A program made the translations under genes and the position numbers. DNA of 26,302 nt from Clostridia bacterium. Lineage in GTDB: Bacteria > Bacillota > Clostridia > Monoglobales > Monoglobaceae. Under the pieces are notes generated by a model, which saw only the letters and a list, made by a program, of their open reading frames with translations, was not told the DNA's origin and did no database searches. Where the stretch lies: NCBI GenBank assembly GCA_017409915.1, contig JAFQRU010000095.1, positions 1-26,302 on the forward strand. The letters are read 5' to 3'. This document shows, one piece after another, positions 1 to 7,780 of this stretch (positions within the stretch are counted from its first letter, which is position 1; each line of letters starts with the position of its first letter).

Positions 1-826
1 TAAGTTCATATTCTTCCGTTAGTTCCTTAACCTTTGTCTGATAACTCTTTATGACCATTTCCCTGTCTATCGCAAGGTTTCCAGCTCGGATATTGCCATA
101 ATACTTGGCATACTGAATTTCTCTTAAATTACTGTATAATTCAGCAAGGTCCATAAAGGTATATCCCGTTGACAAAGAGCGATAATCAGGATAGTAACCC
201 GCAAGCTCTTCAAGAGAGCTTATAATTTCGTCTATACTATTGCTCATAGCCTCAGCAATTACTATATAGTCCGCATTAGAGTCCTTAACAACCTTGGCAA
301 AATCCTCGATTGTCTTCTTATGGTAATACTTAGCAAGAAGGAACTCATCATACTCTTTTATAATGTTACTGAACATCTTCGGGCCAAATTCATCCCCTAA
401 TGATGCGTCATAGGTAAACTTCATTTCATACTCGGTTGCATTAACATCATACTTCTCGCCGAGCAATGCCGCAGACTCAGAAACTTCCTTGTCAAGCTCT
501 GTTACAACCTTGTTAATGGAAATGTTCTGGCGAATTCCTTTTACATTAAGAGTATCGTCCTCTCCTTTTACTCCCAGATTTTCAAGAGCCGCTTTTATAA
601 CAACAGGGTTTTGGATTTCATATGGATCAAGCTTGCTTACTCCGTCAGGAGCAAGACCTTCCTGAGCGTATTCATTGTTATATTTAAACCCAAGAGTACA
701 GGTATATGTCTGCATACTTGATACAACCAAACCGCAAAGCACACCAACAACCATAGAAAGCGCAATGATTTGTAATATGTACTTTTTAAGAATTCGTATC
801 ATTTCGGTCAAATTCAAAAGTCCCAT
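1..826 (-). CDS. Wzz-like chain-length/export protein (partial, C-terminus beyond left edge)
   Basis: An open minus-strand frame starts at ATG 824-826 and stays open to base 1, giving 275 codons with no stop, so the gene continues off the window. The N-terminus (MGLLNLTEMIRILKKYI) leads into one membrane helix at about residues 17-36, followed by a mostly helical, charged extracytoplasmic stretch. This is the architecture of Wzz/YveK polysaccharide co-polymerases, which set chain length during surface polysaccharide assembly. A ribosome binding site (GGAG, 9 nt spacing) lies inside the last codons of the upstream gene, whose stop is 4 nt away, so the two are translationally linked. The second membrane helix expected near the C-terminus is not visible. 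The family call rests on topology and context, not on a diagnostic motif. Confidence 0.72.
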   Translation of the reverse strand, partial: MGLLNLTEMIRILKKYILQIIALSMVVGVLCGLVVSSMQTYTCTLGFKYNNEYAQEGLAPDGVSKLDPYEIQNPVVIKAALENLGVKGEDDTLNVKGIRQNISINKVVTELDKEVSESAALLGEKYDVNATEYEMKFTYDASLGDEFGPKMFSNIIKEYDEFLLAKYYHKKTIEDFAKVVKDSNADYIVIAEAMSNSIDEIISSLEELAGYYPDYRSLSTGYTFMDLAELYSNLREIQYAKYYGNIRAGNLAIDREMVIKSYQTKVKELTEEYEL

Positions 827-830
827 TTTA

Positions 831-2285
831 TTACGCTCCTTCCGTATTATTCTTTGCTTTGATTGACTCAATTAGCTGTTTTCTCTTGTTTACTTTCCGT
901 CTGTCGCTGATAGAAAGTGCAAATACAGCTATGATAAAAGCAAGCATAGCACCCAAAAGGAATGCAACTCCCATCTTTACGATGAGGTTTTTGCTTATAA
1001 GACCCTTTGAGCTTATCTTTGCAGATATAAATTCTTCGTTAACATCATTATAATATTCTTCAATAACTTCGTTGGCAACCTTGGAAAGCTCTTCATAGTC
1101 TTTCCTGAAAGCAGCCATAAGATTGTCACACTTTGCAATAAGTCTTTCGTGCTCCTCGGGAGTTGTTACAACATTGTCGTATATTCCAAGTTCTTTTGTG
1201 AAGATATTGATTTTTGAGCCATATTCCGAAACACTTTCATCAGACTCATATTTCTGACGGGAAACTGTGTCGAATGCAGTTTTAGGACGCGCCTGATATA
1301 AGCCATATTCGTCGTTCTGGATTACATTAATAAGGTTTTCCGTAAAGGTCTGGTCATAATTCTTTGTTGCGTAATCATTTGTTTCCACTTTCGAAACAGC
1401 CTTATTATACTTCACAGTATAGTTTTCTATGTTAACATTAATCTTGTTGGAGGTCTGGTCAATATCCTTGGAAATACCTGAGGACTCCACGAAATTGTTT
1501 ATACTGTCAAGGCCGTTGGAAATAAGGAAGCTATACTTACCTCTTAAATCGCTGAGAGAAAGGTCGTATTTCTCTGAAACAAAATCAGGTTGCTCTTTTT
1601 CAAGTTGCTTTAAGTAGGCAACTATGTTATTAACCTTAGTCTTATAAACGCTTACCTCTTCGCTGTAATCATAGTCCCCCGCAGAATCAACTTCTGTAAG
1701 AGTTTTAAAGCCGTTTATTCCTCCAAGTCTTTCTGCGATTTTTGCCTTGTTGACATCAACGAGCACCTGGAGAAAGTCTTCACTATAATTCTTGGTAAAC
1801 ACCTTTTTAAATATATTTGGGTTTTTATAGTCGTGAGGCTGAACAAAGGTAATTTTATATTCGTTGGCAACATAGCTGAAATCATTTCCCTCGCTTCTTG
1901 CGCTTGAAACCGAAGACACAGCGGAGCCGTCAAGGTAGCTGTATATAAAGAAACTATCTCTTATATCATCAACGGTGAAATATTGATATTTCTTATCCTG
2001 TCTCATAATTCTAAGAGCTTCTTTTAAGTTCTCATCACAAGTAAAATCATAATATGTAAATCTGCTTCCGTCAGGATACTTAGACTGAGCTATTTCAGGA
2101 TAATTCAAAATCACATGAGCACGGGCTACCGCATATTCAACATACGCATATTTCACGAAATATGCCATAGATGAAAGAAGACCCAGAAGAATCATAAAAG
2201 CAATAAGTTTTTTGAACTTGGTTGCTCTGCCCTTATAAAAAATTCTCTTGATGGCATTTTTGCCATAGATAATCTTACTTTTCAA
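831..2285 (-). CDS. Wzz-like polysaccharide co-polymerase (TTG start)
   Basis: The protein has 484 residues. A basic N-terminus is followed by a membrane helix at about residues 28-48, a long helical extracytoplasmic region of about 400 residues, and a second helix near the C-terminus (FLLGAMLAFIIAVFALSIS) before a short basic tail. This two-helix layout is that of Wzz-type chain-length determinants. No Walker motif or tyrosine-rich tail is present, so it is not a fused tyrosine kinase. An in-frame ATG lies at 2336, but it would overlap the upstream transferase by 62 bp. TTG 2283-2285 is preferred because a perfect AGGAGG (2295-2300) lies 9 nt upstream and the overlap falls to 11 bp. Its partner at 1-826 has a similar start, suggesting a tandem pair. 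The assignment is inferred from topology and neighbours. Confidence 0.75.
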   Translation of the reverse strand: MKSKIIYGKNAIKRIFYKGRATKFKKLIAFMILLGLLSSMAYFVKYAYVEYAVARAHVILNYPEIAQSKYPDGSRFTYYDFTCDENLKEALRIMRQDKKYQYFTVDDIRDSFFIYSYLDGSAVSSVSSARSEGNDFSYVANEYKITFVQPHDYKNPNIFKKVFTKNYSEDFLQVLVDVNKAKIAERLGGINGFKTLTEVDSAGDYDYSEEVSVYKTKVNNIVAYLKQLEKEQPDFVSEKYDLSLSDLRGKYSFLISNGLDSINNFVESSGISKDIDQTSNKINVNIENYTVKYNKAVSKVETNDYATKNYDQTFTENLINVIQNDEYGLYQARPKTAFDTVSRQKYESDESVSEYGSKINIFTKELGIYDNVVTTPEEHERLIAKCDNLMAAFRKDYEELSKVANEVIEEYYNDVNEEFISAKISSKGLISKNLIVKMGVAFLLGAMLAFIIAVFALSISDRRKVNKRKQLIESIKAKNNTEGA

Positions 2286-3684
2286 CCGCCTTCGCCTCCT
2301 TTTCAGTGTTAGCAATGGTTTTTTCTTTGAAATCATCTTCGCCCTCTGCCGCAGATTTTAAGAACATTATCTTGCTTGTCAGCAAAATAATCTTAAAGTC
2401 CATAAACAAAGAGTAATGAGTTATGTAGAATAAATCGTAATATGTTCTGTCATGTATGTAGGTTGAATATCTTCCGTATACATGAGAAAGGCTTGTGAGC
2501 CCCGCTTTAACCTCAAAGCGATAGTCATAGTTTTCGATTTCCTTTTCGAACTGCTCAACGAACACTCCTCTTTCAGGTCTTGGACCGACGATACTCATAT
2601 CTCCTTTTAAGATATTTAGTATCTGTGGAAGCTCGTCTAATCTGCAAGCTCTTAAAATCTTTCCGATAGGAGTTATTCTTGGGTCGTCCTTTTCGGCAAA
2701 TTTCGGGCCGCTCAGCTTTTCCGCGTCAGGAATCATCGTTCTGAATTTATAAATTCCAAACTCTTTTTTGTCCTTTGTCAATCTGCTCTGGCAATAGAAG
2801 ATAGGTCCCGGCGATGTTATTTTTATAACGAGGGCAATTAAAGCCATTGGAATCGCCGCAATAACAAGACCTATAAAGCTTAAAACAATATCAATTGTGC
2901 GCTTTAAGAATTTTTCTATGTCTGACAAAGTCTTCTTTGGCATATACAAAGTGAGAACATCGTCGAAACGGACAAGTTTTGCATTAGTCTTACCAACATC
3001 TATAAGCTTTGGAACAACAAAGAGGTCAATGTTAAGTTCCATTGTCTTTTTAACCGCTATGGAATATTCTTCTTCGGAAAGACCGTCAAGGACGCAGATA
3101 GCATCATACTTAACAAACTGTTCATCTACGAACGCTTCAACTTCCTCCAATGACATTCCTTCAATGCTTTCATACCAGGATTCATAATTCTTTAAAACGC
3201 CGTACTTGATTCTCTTCATTCGGTTAAAATTTTTTGAAGATGAGCCAAGAATTAAAAGCTTTGGATTGCTTCTTATTTTCGGGTTGTTTCTTATCTTTTC
3301 CAGAATAAAGTCTGTTACAAACAGGGCGACAACCTTGCCAACAGCAAGATAAACATCTATAACAAATTTATTTAAAGATGTGAAAAAGATAAGGTTTATA
3401 AAAGAGATGATAACCAGGGTATAGATATTGGAAAGTATGTTTATTACAGCTTTTTCATAAAGCCCCGATATGGTTATTGAATACTTCTCCATAATATACA
3501 TAAAAAACAGAGTCAGTCCCCCGTCGATTACATACAGAGTAAGCATTGAGCGGGTACCTATTGGCCCTGACTTTGGAAGAAGAAATTCTCCCAAGAGTAA
3601 TACCATAGACAAAACAAGCAAGTCCCACATAAAAGAATATCTATACTCGTTTCGCATATTACGAACCTTTACATTCTTTGACAT
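2275..3684 (-). CDS. Polyprenyl glycosylphosphotransferase (bacterial sugar transferase)
   Basis: The protein has 469 residues. It should transfer a sugar-1-phosphate from a nucleotide sugar to undecaprenyl phosphate, the first membrane step of exopolysaccharide or capsule repeat-unit assembly. Residues 1-130 hold about four membrane helices. Residues 140-250 form a soluble domain (LLILGSSS near 143-150). Residues 258-460 are the catalytic PF02397 domain with the KRTIDI entry, the SPGPIFYCQSR loop, KFRTM at 313-317, the Asp-Glu pair in LDELPQ (350-351) and VGPRPE at 366-371. This is the long WcaJ/CpsE-type form, not the short PglC type. A GGAGAG ribosome binding site precedes the ATG. The gene lies between the GT2 and Wzz-like genes. 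The sugar specificity cannot be read from the sequence. Confidence 0.95.
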   Translation of the reverse strand: MSKNVKVRNMRNEYRYSFMWDLLVLSMVLLLGEFLLPKSGPIGTRSMLTLYVIDGGLTLFFMYIMEKYSITISGLYEKAVINILSNIYTLVIISFINLIFFTSLNKFVIDVYLAVGKVVALFVTDFILEKIRNNPKIRSNPKLLILGSSSKNFNRMKRIKYGVLKNYESWYESIEGMSLEEVEAFVDEQFVKYDAICVLDGLSEEEYSIAVKKTMELNIDLFVVPKLIDVGKTNAKLVRFDDVLTLYMPKKTLSDIEKFLKRTIDIVLSFIGLVIAAIPMALIALVIKITSPGPIFYCQSRLTKDKKEFGIYKFRTMIPDAEKLSGPKFAEKDDPRITPIGKILRACRLDELPQILNILKGDMSIVGPRPERGVFVEQFEKEIENYDYRFEVKAGLTSLSHVYGRYSTYIHDRTYYDLFYITHYSLFMDFKIILLTSKIMFLKSAAEGEDDFKEKTIANTEKEAKAVEK

Positions 3685-3704
3685 ATCATTCTCTCCAATC
3701 CGAA

Positions 3705-4553
3705 TTATTCCTTAGAAAACAGTTTTTCTTTAATCATTCTGAAAATCTTTGATAGAATTATTGTATACGGTCTGAATCCACACAAAAATTTAAGAAGCGG
3801 AGTGTCAATACCAAGCTGTTTTATTGCATCCCCCATAGTAACCGAAACTTTGCGGTTAGCTTTAAGCTTTTCCTTTCCGCCAAGTCCTTTACCAGTCAGG
3901 GATTCTTCATTTCTGCAATAGTGATAAAAGGCTCTGTTGATAAAATAATAAGACTTAACATTGCAGAAAAGTTTGACACAAAACTGTAAATCCTCTGCCG
4001 TCCTGAGAGTTGTATCAAACCGAATGTCCTTTATAAGCTCCGTCCGAATCAGTTTCATGCAAACATGATTCATATTGATTCCCGTTGCCATTTTATAATA
4101 AATCTTGTTAATCTGTTTCTTGCCAATTTTCGTATCCTTCTTGAATGCACCTTTGGGGAGCACTCTCTTGCCGCCTGCATAGTCATAAAAGAATCTGCTC
4201 TGGACAACATCTGCATCTTCCTCTTCGGCTTTGCCCACCATAACTTCAAGCATATCCTTTTCCCAGAAATCATCCGAGTCAAGAAAAGCGGTATACTTTT
4301 CAGAAAGCTTTTCCAATGCAAAGTTTCTTACATTTGAAACCCCCTGATTTTTCTCAAATCCATAAAAGACTATACGCTCATCCTTTGCCTGATATTCCTT
4401 TATGATTTCTACACTGTTATCATTTGAGGCATCGTCGACTAAAACAGCTTCCCAAAAGGGATAGGTTTGCTCAATTAAACTGTCCAGACACCGTCTTAAA
4501 TATTTCGCCGAATTATAAACCGGAATTACAATCTGAACCTTTGGTCTGCTCAT
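3705..4553 (-). CDS. Family 2 glycosyltransferase
   Basis: A 282-residue cytoplasmic or membrane-associated transferase that adds a sugar from a nucleotide sugar during polysaccharide assembly. The GT-A fold N-terminus is clear: VQIVIPVYNSAKYLRRCLDS, then VDDASND, then the metal-binding LDSDDF. The C-terminal third is basic and helical (IILSKIFRMIKEKLF), consistent with membrane attachment. An ATG 11 codons upstream (4586) is in frame but has no ribosome binding site. ATG 4551-4553 has AGAGG 8 nt before it and starts right at the conserved domain, so it is preferred. This is the first gene after the promoter at 4639-4667, with a leader of roughly 80 nt. The donor and acceptor are unknown. Confidence 0.92.
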   Translation of the reverse strand: MSRPKVQIVIPVYNSAKYLRRCLDSLIEQTYPFWEAVLVDDASNDNSVEIIKEYQAKDERIVFYGFEKNQGVSNVRNFALEKLSEKYTAFLDSDDFWEKDMLEVMVGKAEEEDADVVQSRFFYDYAGGKRVLPKGAFKKDTKIGKKQINKIYYKMATGINMNHVCMKLIRTELIKDIRFDTTLRTAEDLQFCVKLFCNVKSYYFINRAFYHYCRNEESLTGKGLGGKEKLKANRKVSVTMGDAIKQLGIDTPLLKFLCGFRPYTIILSKIFRMIKEKLFSKE

Positions 4554-4638
4554 ATAATCAACCTCTGATCTCTCTAATTTTTGCATAGATTTTCAAAATA
4601 AATTTTTGCCTACTCCACCTACTAAAATAGTTACTTCT

Positions 4639-4667
4639 ATTATACTATTTTTTTCGCTATATGTCAA
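4639..4667 (-). promoter_or_regulatory. Consensus sigma-A promoter of the polysaccharide operon
   Basis: Read on the minus strand, TTGACA (4662-4667) and TATAAT (4639-4644) are both perfect and separated by exactly 17 nt. It faces the glycosyltransferase gene and lies just downstream of the terminator at 4718-4745, which marks it as the start of a separate operon. Confidence 0.93.
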
Positions 4668-4717
4668 TGTTTTTAACGCTTATCAGACACCTGAAAAATC
4701 GAGATTTTTACAAAACA

Positions 4718-4745
4718 AAAAAACACACCCTTTGGTGTGTTTTTT
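4718..4745 (-). terminator. Rho-independent terminator after the DUF4363 gene
   Basis: A stem AAACACACC / GGTGTGTTT (4721-4729 with 4734-4742) has a 4-nt loop and is extended by A:T pairs. On the minus strand it is followed by a run of T. It lies 23 nt past the DUF4363 stop and separates that operon from the polysaccharide promoter. Confidence 0.9.
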
Positions 4746-4767
4746 CTAAGCTATTTCAAAATAATTT

Positions 4768-5148
4768 TTATAAAATTTCTTCTATATGGAATCCTTCGTG
4801 GTGGGGGATATGCTCGACCAGGGTGGAAAACATTGTGAACTCGCCTACGAATTTCTCCTTATCCCTTAGCTTCGCATACTTTTCGCTTTGGCGAAGGCTT
4901 ACCTCAATTTGTTCAAGCTCGTCCGTTTCTATGGTAAGAGAAGTCCATATGCTTTTTTCTTCCCATTTCTTCCTTATTTCTTTTAAGGTTTTCTCGGCTT
5001 CCTCCCATTTTTCCGCTGTTGCCAGTTTTTCTGCCCGGTTGCAAAGTTTATCTATATTCTCTCCTAATCTGAGCATTGATACGGAATGAAAGATTATAAG
5101 AGAAAGCAAAACGAAAAACACAATAAACGAAACAACAAATTTTTTCAA
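4768..5148 (-). CDS. DUF4363 family membrane-anchored protein
   Basis: A small protein of 126 residues with an N-terminal membrane helix (about residues 5-25) followed by a helical, Lys/Glu- and Trp-rich domain that should lie outside the membrane (KWEEAEKTLKEIRKKWEEKS). This matches DUF4363 proteins, which commonly sit next to DUF421 genes in Firmicutes. The start codon is TTG (5146-5148), overlapping the TGA stop of the upstream gene as TTGA, with a GGAAGAG ribosome binding site just upstream. The tight overlap suggests both proteins are made together and act together. Biochemical function is not known for the family; a role in membrane or spore physiology would be inference. Confidence 0.85.
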   Translation of the reverse strand: MKKFVVSFIVFFVLLSLIIFHSVSMLRLGENIDKLCNRAEKLATAEKWEEAEKTLKEIRKKWEEKSIWTSLTIETDELEQIEVSLRQSEKYAKLRDKEKFVGEFTMFSTLVEHIPHHEGFHIEEIL

Positions 5149-5825
5149 AGCTTCTCTTCCTTCCTTATTATGAAGATATTCCCCAGTCTATCCGCACCCA
5201 TACAATAGACATCCTCTATCTTTGTGACACTGTGTTCTTTAAGCTGAGTTTTAAGCCACTCTAAATCAAAGCCTATACGCTTTAAATTGGTTTCATTTTC
5301 CTTTCCGTTATCGATTACCAGATAGCTTATCTCAACGGGAGCAGATTCTATACCTAAATCCTTTGTCGTTACAGTTTTATTCTCCGCATTTAAAAGAACG
5401 CTTACATTTCCGTTGGTTTCAACAATTACATAGTCCACCTCACTAAGACTTGCCGCTCCGTTATTTCTTATTATTTCCATCAGGTCATTAACATTAAAGC
5501 GCTGACGCTCCATTTCCTTCTGATTAATCTTGCCTTTACTGTAAAGAATACTTGGGGTCCCATACAGGATTTTCCGAAAGCCTCTGCTTTTATAGGCAAC
5601 AAAGGATATAATAACCTCTAAAATAAGGAGCAAGACTATGGCTACAACCGACAAAATTACCGGTTGGGATGTATCTTGAATAGGCATTGCGGCAACCTCG
5701 GAGATTATTATAGTGACCACAAGTTCTGATGGTTCAAGCTCCCCTATCTGTCTTTTCCCCATAATCCTTATTGCAAAAATTACAAAGCCATATATGAGGA
5801 TTGTTCTGATAAATGTTATAAGCAT
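5145..5825 (-). CDS. DUF421 (YetF-like) membrane protein
   Basis: A protein of 226 residues. Three membrane helices occupy about residues 3-20, 35-50 and 57-76, followed by a soluble domain. The family signatures are visible: RIMGKRQIGELEPSELVVTI after the first helix, and the cytosolic part with NVNDLMEIIRNNG and SEVDYVIVETNGNVSVL. These define the DUF421/YetF family (PF04239), known from Bacillus YetF, YrbG and YdfR. An AGGTGAG ribosome binding site precedes ATG 5823-5825. The gene overlaps its DUF4363 partner by 4 nt. It is divergent from enolase across a gap of about 120 bp with AT-rich -10-like motifs but no convincing -35. Confidence 0.93.
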   Translation of the reverse strand: MLITFIRTILIYGFVIFAIRIMGKRQIGELEPSELVVTIIISEVAAMPIQDTSQPVILSVVAIVLLLILEVIISFVAYKSRGFRKILYGTPSILYSKGKINQKEMERQRFNVNDLMEIIRNNGAASLSEVDYVIVETNGNVSVLLNAENKTVTTKDLGIESAPVEISYLVIDNGKENETNLKRIGFDLEWLKTQLKEHSVTKIEDVYCMGADRLGNIFIIRKEEKL

Positions 5826-5943
5826 CTTCTCACCTCGTCTGCTATAATATTTACAAATTTTGAATTTTTTATACTATTTCCCTTTTTATGGAATAGATTC
5901 GGACTTTTGGGGCGAAAATACAATAAAAAGGAGGTCAATGATT

Positions 5944-7263
5944 ATGAAAAATTACATTGCAATTGAAGAGGTTTACGGAAGGGAGATTTTAGATTCAAGG
6001 GGAAACCCCACTGTTGAGGCGGAGGTTATTTTAGAAGACGGAAGTGTTGGCCGCGCGGCTGTTCCATCAGGCGCATCAACGGGAGCTTTCGAGGCCACCG
6101 AGCTTCGTGACGGCGGGGATAGATATATGGGGAACGGAGTTTTAACAGCTGTTTCCAATATCAACGGAGAAATAGCCGACACTCTTATAGGGCTTAACGC
6201 TCTTGACCAGACGGCAGTTGATTCGGCTTTAATCCGTCTTGATGGGACCCCAAACAAGGCACGCCTTGGAGCGAATGCGATTCTTAGCGTTTCCCTGGCC
6301 GTTGCCAAGGCTTGCGCCAACTCCGTTTCTCTTCCTCTTTATCAATATATCGGCGGGGTTAATGCAAAAACAATGCCAGTCCCTATGATGAACATTATAA
6401 ACGGTGGCAAACACGCCGACAACTCCATTTCCTGTCAGGAATTTATGATTATGCCTGTGGGCGCAAAGAATTTCAAGACTGCTCTTCAAAACTGCACCGA
6501 GGTTTTCCATACTTTAAAAAAGATTTTAAAAGAGAAAGGTTTTTCTACCGCAGTTGGAGATGAGGGTGGTTTTGCCCCCAACCTTGAAAATGACGAGGAT
6601 GCTGTTAAGCTTATTTTAGAGGCAATCGAACAGGCAGGATTTAAGCCTTACGAAGATTTTATGTTAGCGCTTGACCCTGCCTCAACAGAGATGTTTGAAA
6701 TGGCAAAAAAAGATGGAAAAGAGGGAATGTATTCCTTCTGGAAGACGGGAAAGATTTACAGCCGTGAGGAGATGGTCAGCTTCTGGCAAAGCTGGGCAGA
6801 TAAATACCCCATCATCTCAATAGAGGACGGTATGGCCGAAGAGGACTGGGAAGGCTGGGAGATGCTTACCAATCGCATTGGCGACAAAGTGCAACTTGTT
6901 GGGGATGACCTTTTTGTTACCAACACCAGCCGTCTTAAAAAGGGCATTTCAAAAGGTGTTGCAAATTCCATTTTAATTAAGGTTAATCAAATCGGGACTC
7001 TTACGGAGACTCTTGACGCAATCAAAATGGCACAGAGCAGCGGATACACCGCCGTCATTTCTCACCGAAGCGGAGAGACCGAGGACACCACTATCGCCTC
7101 TTTATCTGTTGCCGTAAATTCAGGGCAGATAAAGACAGGAGCACCGTCAAGAACAGACAGAGTGGCAATATATAATGAGCTTTTAAGAATTGAAGAGGAC
7201 TTATTTCTATCTGCGGAATACAACGGAATAAATTCATTTAATAATATAAAAAAGGCGGAATAA
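5944..7263 (+). CDS. eno: Enolase (phosphopyruvate hydratase)
   Basis: A 439-residue cytoplasmic glycolytic enzyme that dehydrates 2-phosphoglycerate to phosphoenolpyruvate. All catalytic parts are visible: PSGASTG at 41-47, general acid Glu207 in GDEGGF, Mg ligands Asp244, Glu294 and Asp321, catalytic Lys346, His374 in SHRSGETEDT and Lys397. The frame is open upstream to ATG 5860, but AAGGAGG (5928-5934) places the true start at ATG 5944-5946 (9 nt spacing). ATG 5938 would have only 3 nt. The segment after Asp244 (PASTEMF... GMYSFW) is the longer version seen in some Clostridia. NSISCQEF replaces the more usual NxxDFQEF. A terminator overlaps its stop codon. No confident promoter was found upstream. 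Confidence 0.98.
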   Translation: MKNYIAIEEVYGREILDSRGNPTVEAEVILEDGSVGRAAVPSGASTGAFEATELRDGGDRYMGNGVLTAVSNINGEIADTLIGLNALDQTAVDSALIRLDGTPNKARLGANAILSVSLAVAKACANSVSLPLYQYIGGVNAKTMPVPMMNIINGGKHADNSISCQEFMIMPVGAKNFKTALQNCTEVFHTLKKILKEKGFSTAVGDEGGFAPNLENDEDAVKLILEAIEQAGFKPYEDFMLALDPASTEMFEMAKKDGKEGMYSFWKTGKIYSREEMVSFWQSWADKYPIISIEDGMAEEDWEGWEMLTNRIGDKVQLVGDDLFVTNTSRLKKGISKGVANSILIKVNQIGTLTETLDAIKMAQSSGYTAVISHRSGETEDTTIASLSVAVNSGQIKTGAPSRTDRVAIYNELLRIEEDLFLSAEYNGINSFNNIKKAE

Positions 7264-7274
7264 TCCGCCTTTTT
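7249..7274. terminator. Bidirectional terminator shared by eno and the convergent peptidoglycan-binding gene
   Basis: An 11-bp stem AAAAAGGCGGA / TCCGCCTTTTT (7249-7259 with 7264-7274) has a 4-nt loop and A/T tracts on both sides, so it works in either direction. The eno stop codon TAA (7261-7263) lies in the loop, and the opposing gene's stop (7273-7275) lies at the other edge. Confidence 0.93.
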
Positions 7275-7779
7275 ATTCGTTTAAATATTTAACATTGTGA
7301 TAACCTGCCAATTTGTTCCATAAGAATTTTTCCACTTTCCCCGTTTGCTCCAAACCAAAAAGGCGTTGGATATCCATAACCGACCGCTCCGTTTCATCAT
7401 CAAATATTCCGCTGAATTCCACCCTGCCTCCATTATTAAGTCTTCTGTCATTTTTCCTGAGCAGAAATTGGAGAACATATATTTCGTCCATTCTATCCCC
7501 TTTTTTAAGTTCCATTATGTCAATGGGGAAGGCTCTTATCTCTTCCGGAATTCCCAGTATCTCCTGGGCGAGAAGATATTCTTCATAAATTCTGTCCCAG
7601 GTTGGAGTATCCACCTCGCCTGTTGGAGGGAGATTGTTTGCGGTTTGAAAATTTCTTACCGCTTCTCTTGTCTCCGCTCCGTAAATTCCGTCCGGATTAA
7701 TGAGCGGTCTTAATCCTCTTGCAAGCTGGATAACCCTCAAATACAATTGAAGTTCATAAATTTCTTCGCGACTTTCCAT
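7273..7779 (-). CDS. Peptidoglycan-binding domain protein (two PG_binding_1 repeats)
   Basis: A protein of 168 residues made of two peptidoglycan-binding_1-like repeats. The first (about residues 5-70) has PDGIYGAETREAVRNFQ and LPPTGEVDTPTWDRIY. The second (about 90-160) has FSGIFDDETERSVMDIQ and LEQTGKVEKFLWNKL. There is no signal peptide, membrane helix or catalytic domain, so the visible role is binding peptidoglycan, possibly as an accessory to the larger upstream protein. It starts 1 nt after the stop of the SpoIID-like gene, with a GGGGG-type ribosome binding site overlapping that gene's end. It is the last gene of a three-gene operon ending in the terminator shared with eno. The domain call is firm; the biological role is inference. 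Confidence 0.88.
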   Translation of the reverse strand: MESREEIYELQLYLRVIQLARGLRPLINPDGIYGAETREAVRNFQTANNLPPTGEVDTPTWDRIYEEYLLAQEILGIPEEIRAFPIDIMELKKGDRMDEIYVLQFLLRKNDRRLNNGGRVEFSGIFDDETERSVMDIQRLFGLEQTGKVEKFLWNKLAGYHNVKYLNE

Positions 7780-7780
7780 A

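Noticed and set aside
4065..4337. Plus-strand frame antisense to the glycosyltransferase
   Set aside because: It is a shadow of the conserved GT2 gene, with no ribosome binding site.
5860..5943. Longer enolase starting at ATG 5860
   Set aside because: The added 28 residues are not enolase-like and contain the ribosome binding site AAGGAGG; ATG 5944 has the right spacing and the canonical N-terminus.
5826..5943. Promoters in the DUF421/eno divergent gap
   Set aside because: Several -10-like sequences (for example TATAAT at 5843-5848) lack a -35 at acceptable spacing on either strand, so none is called.
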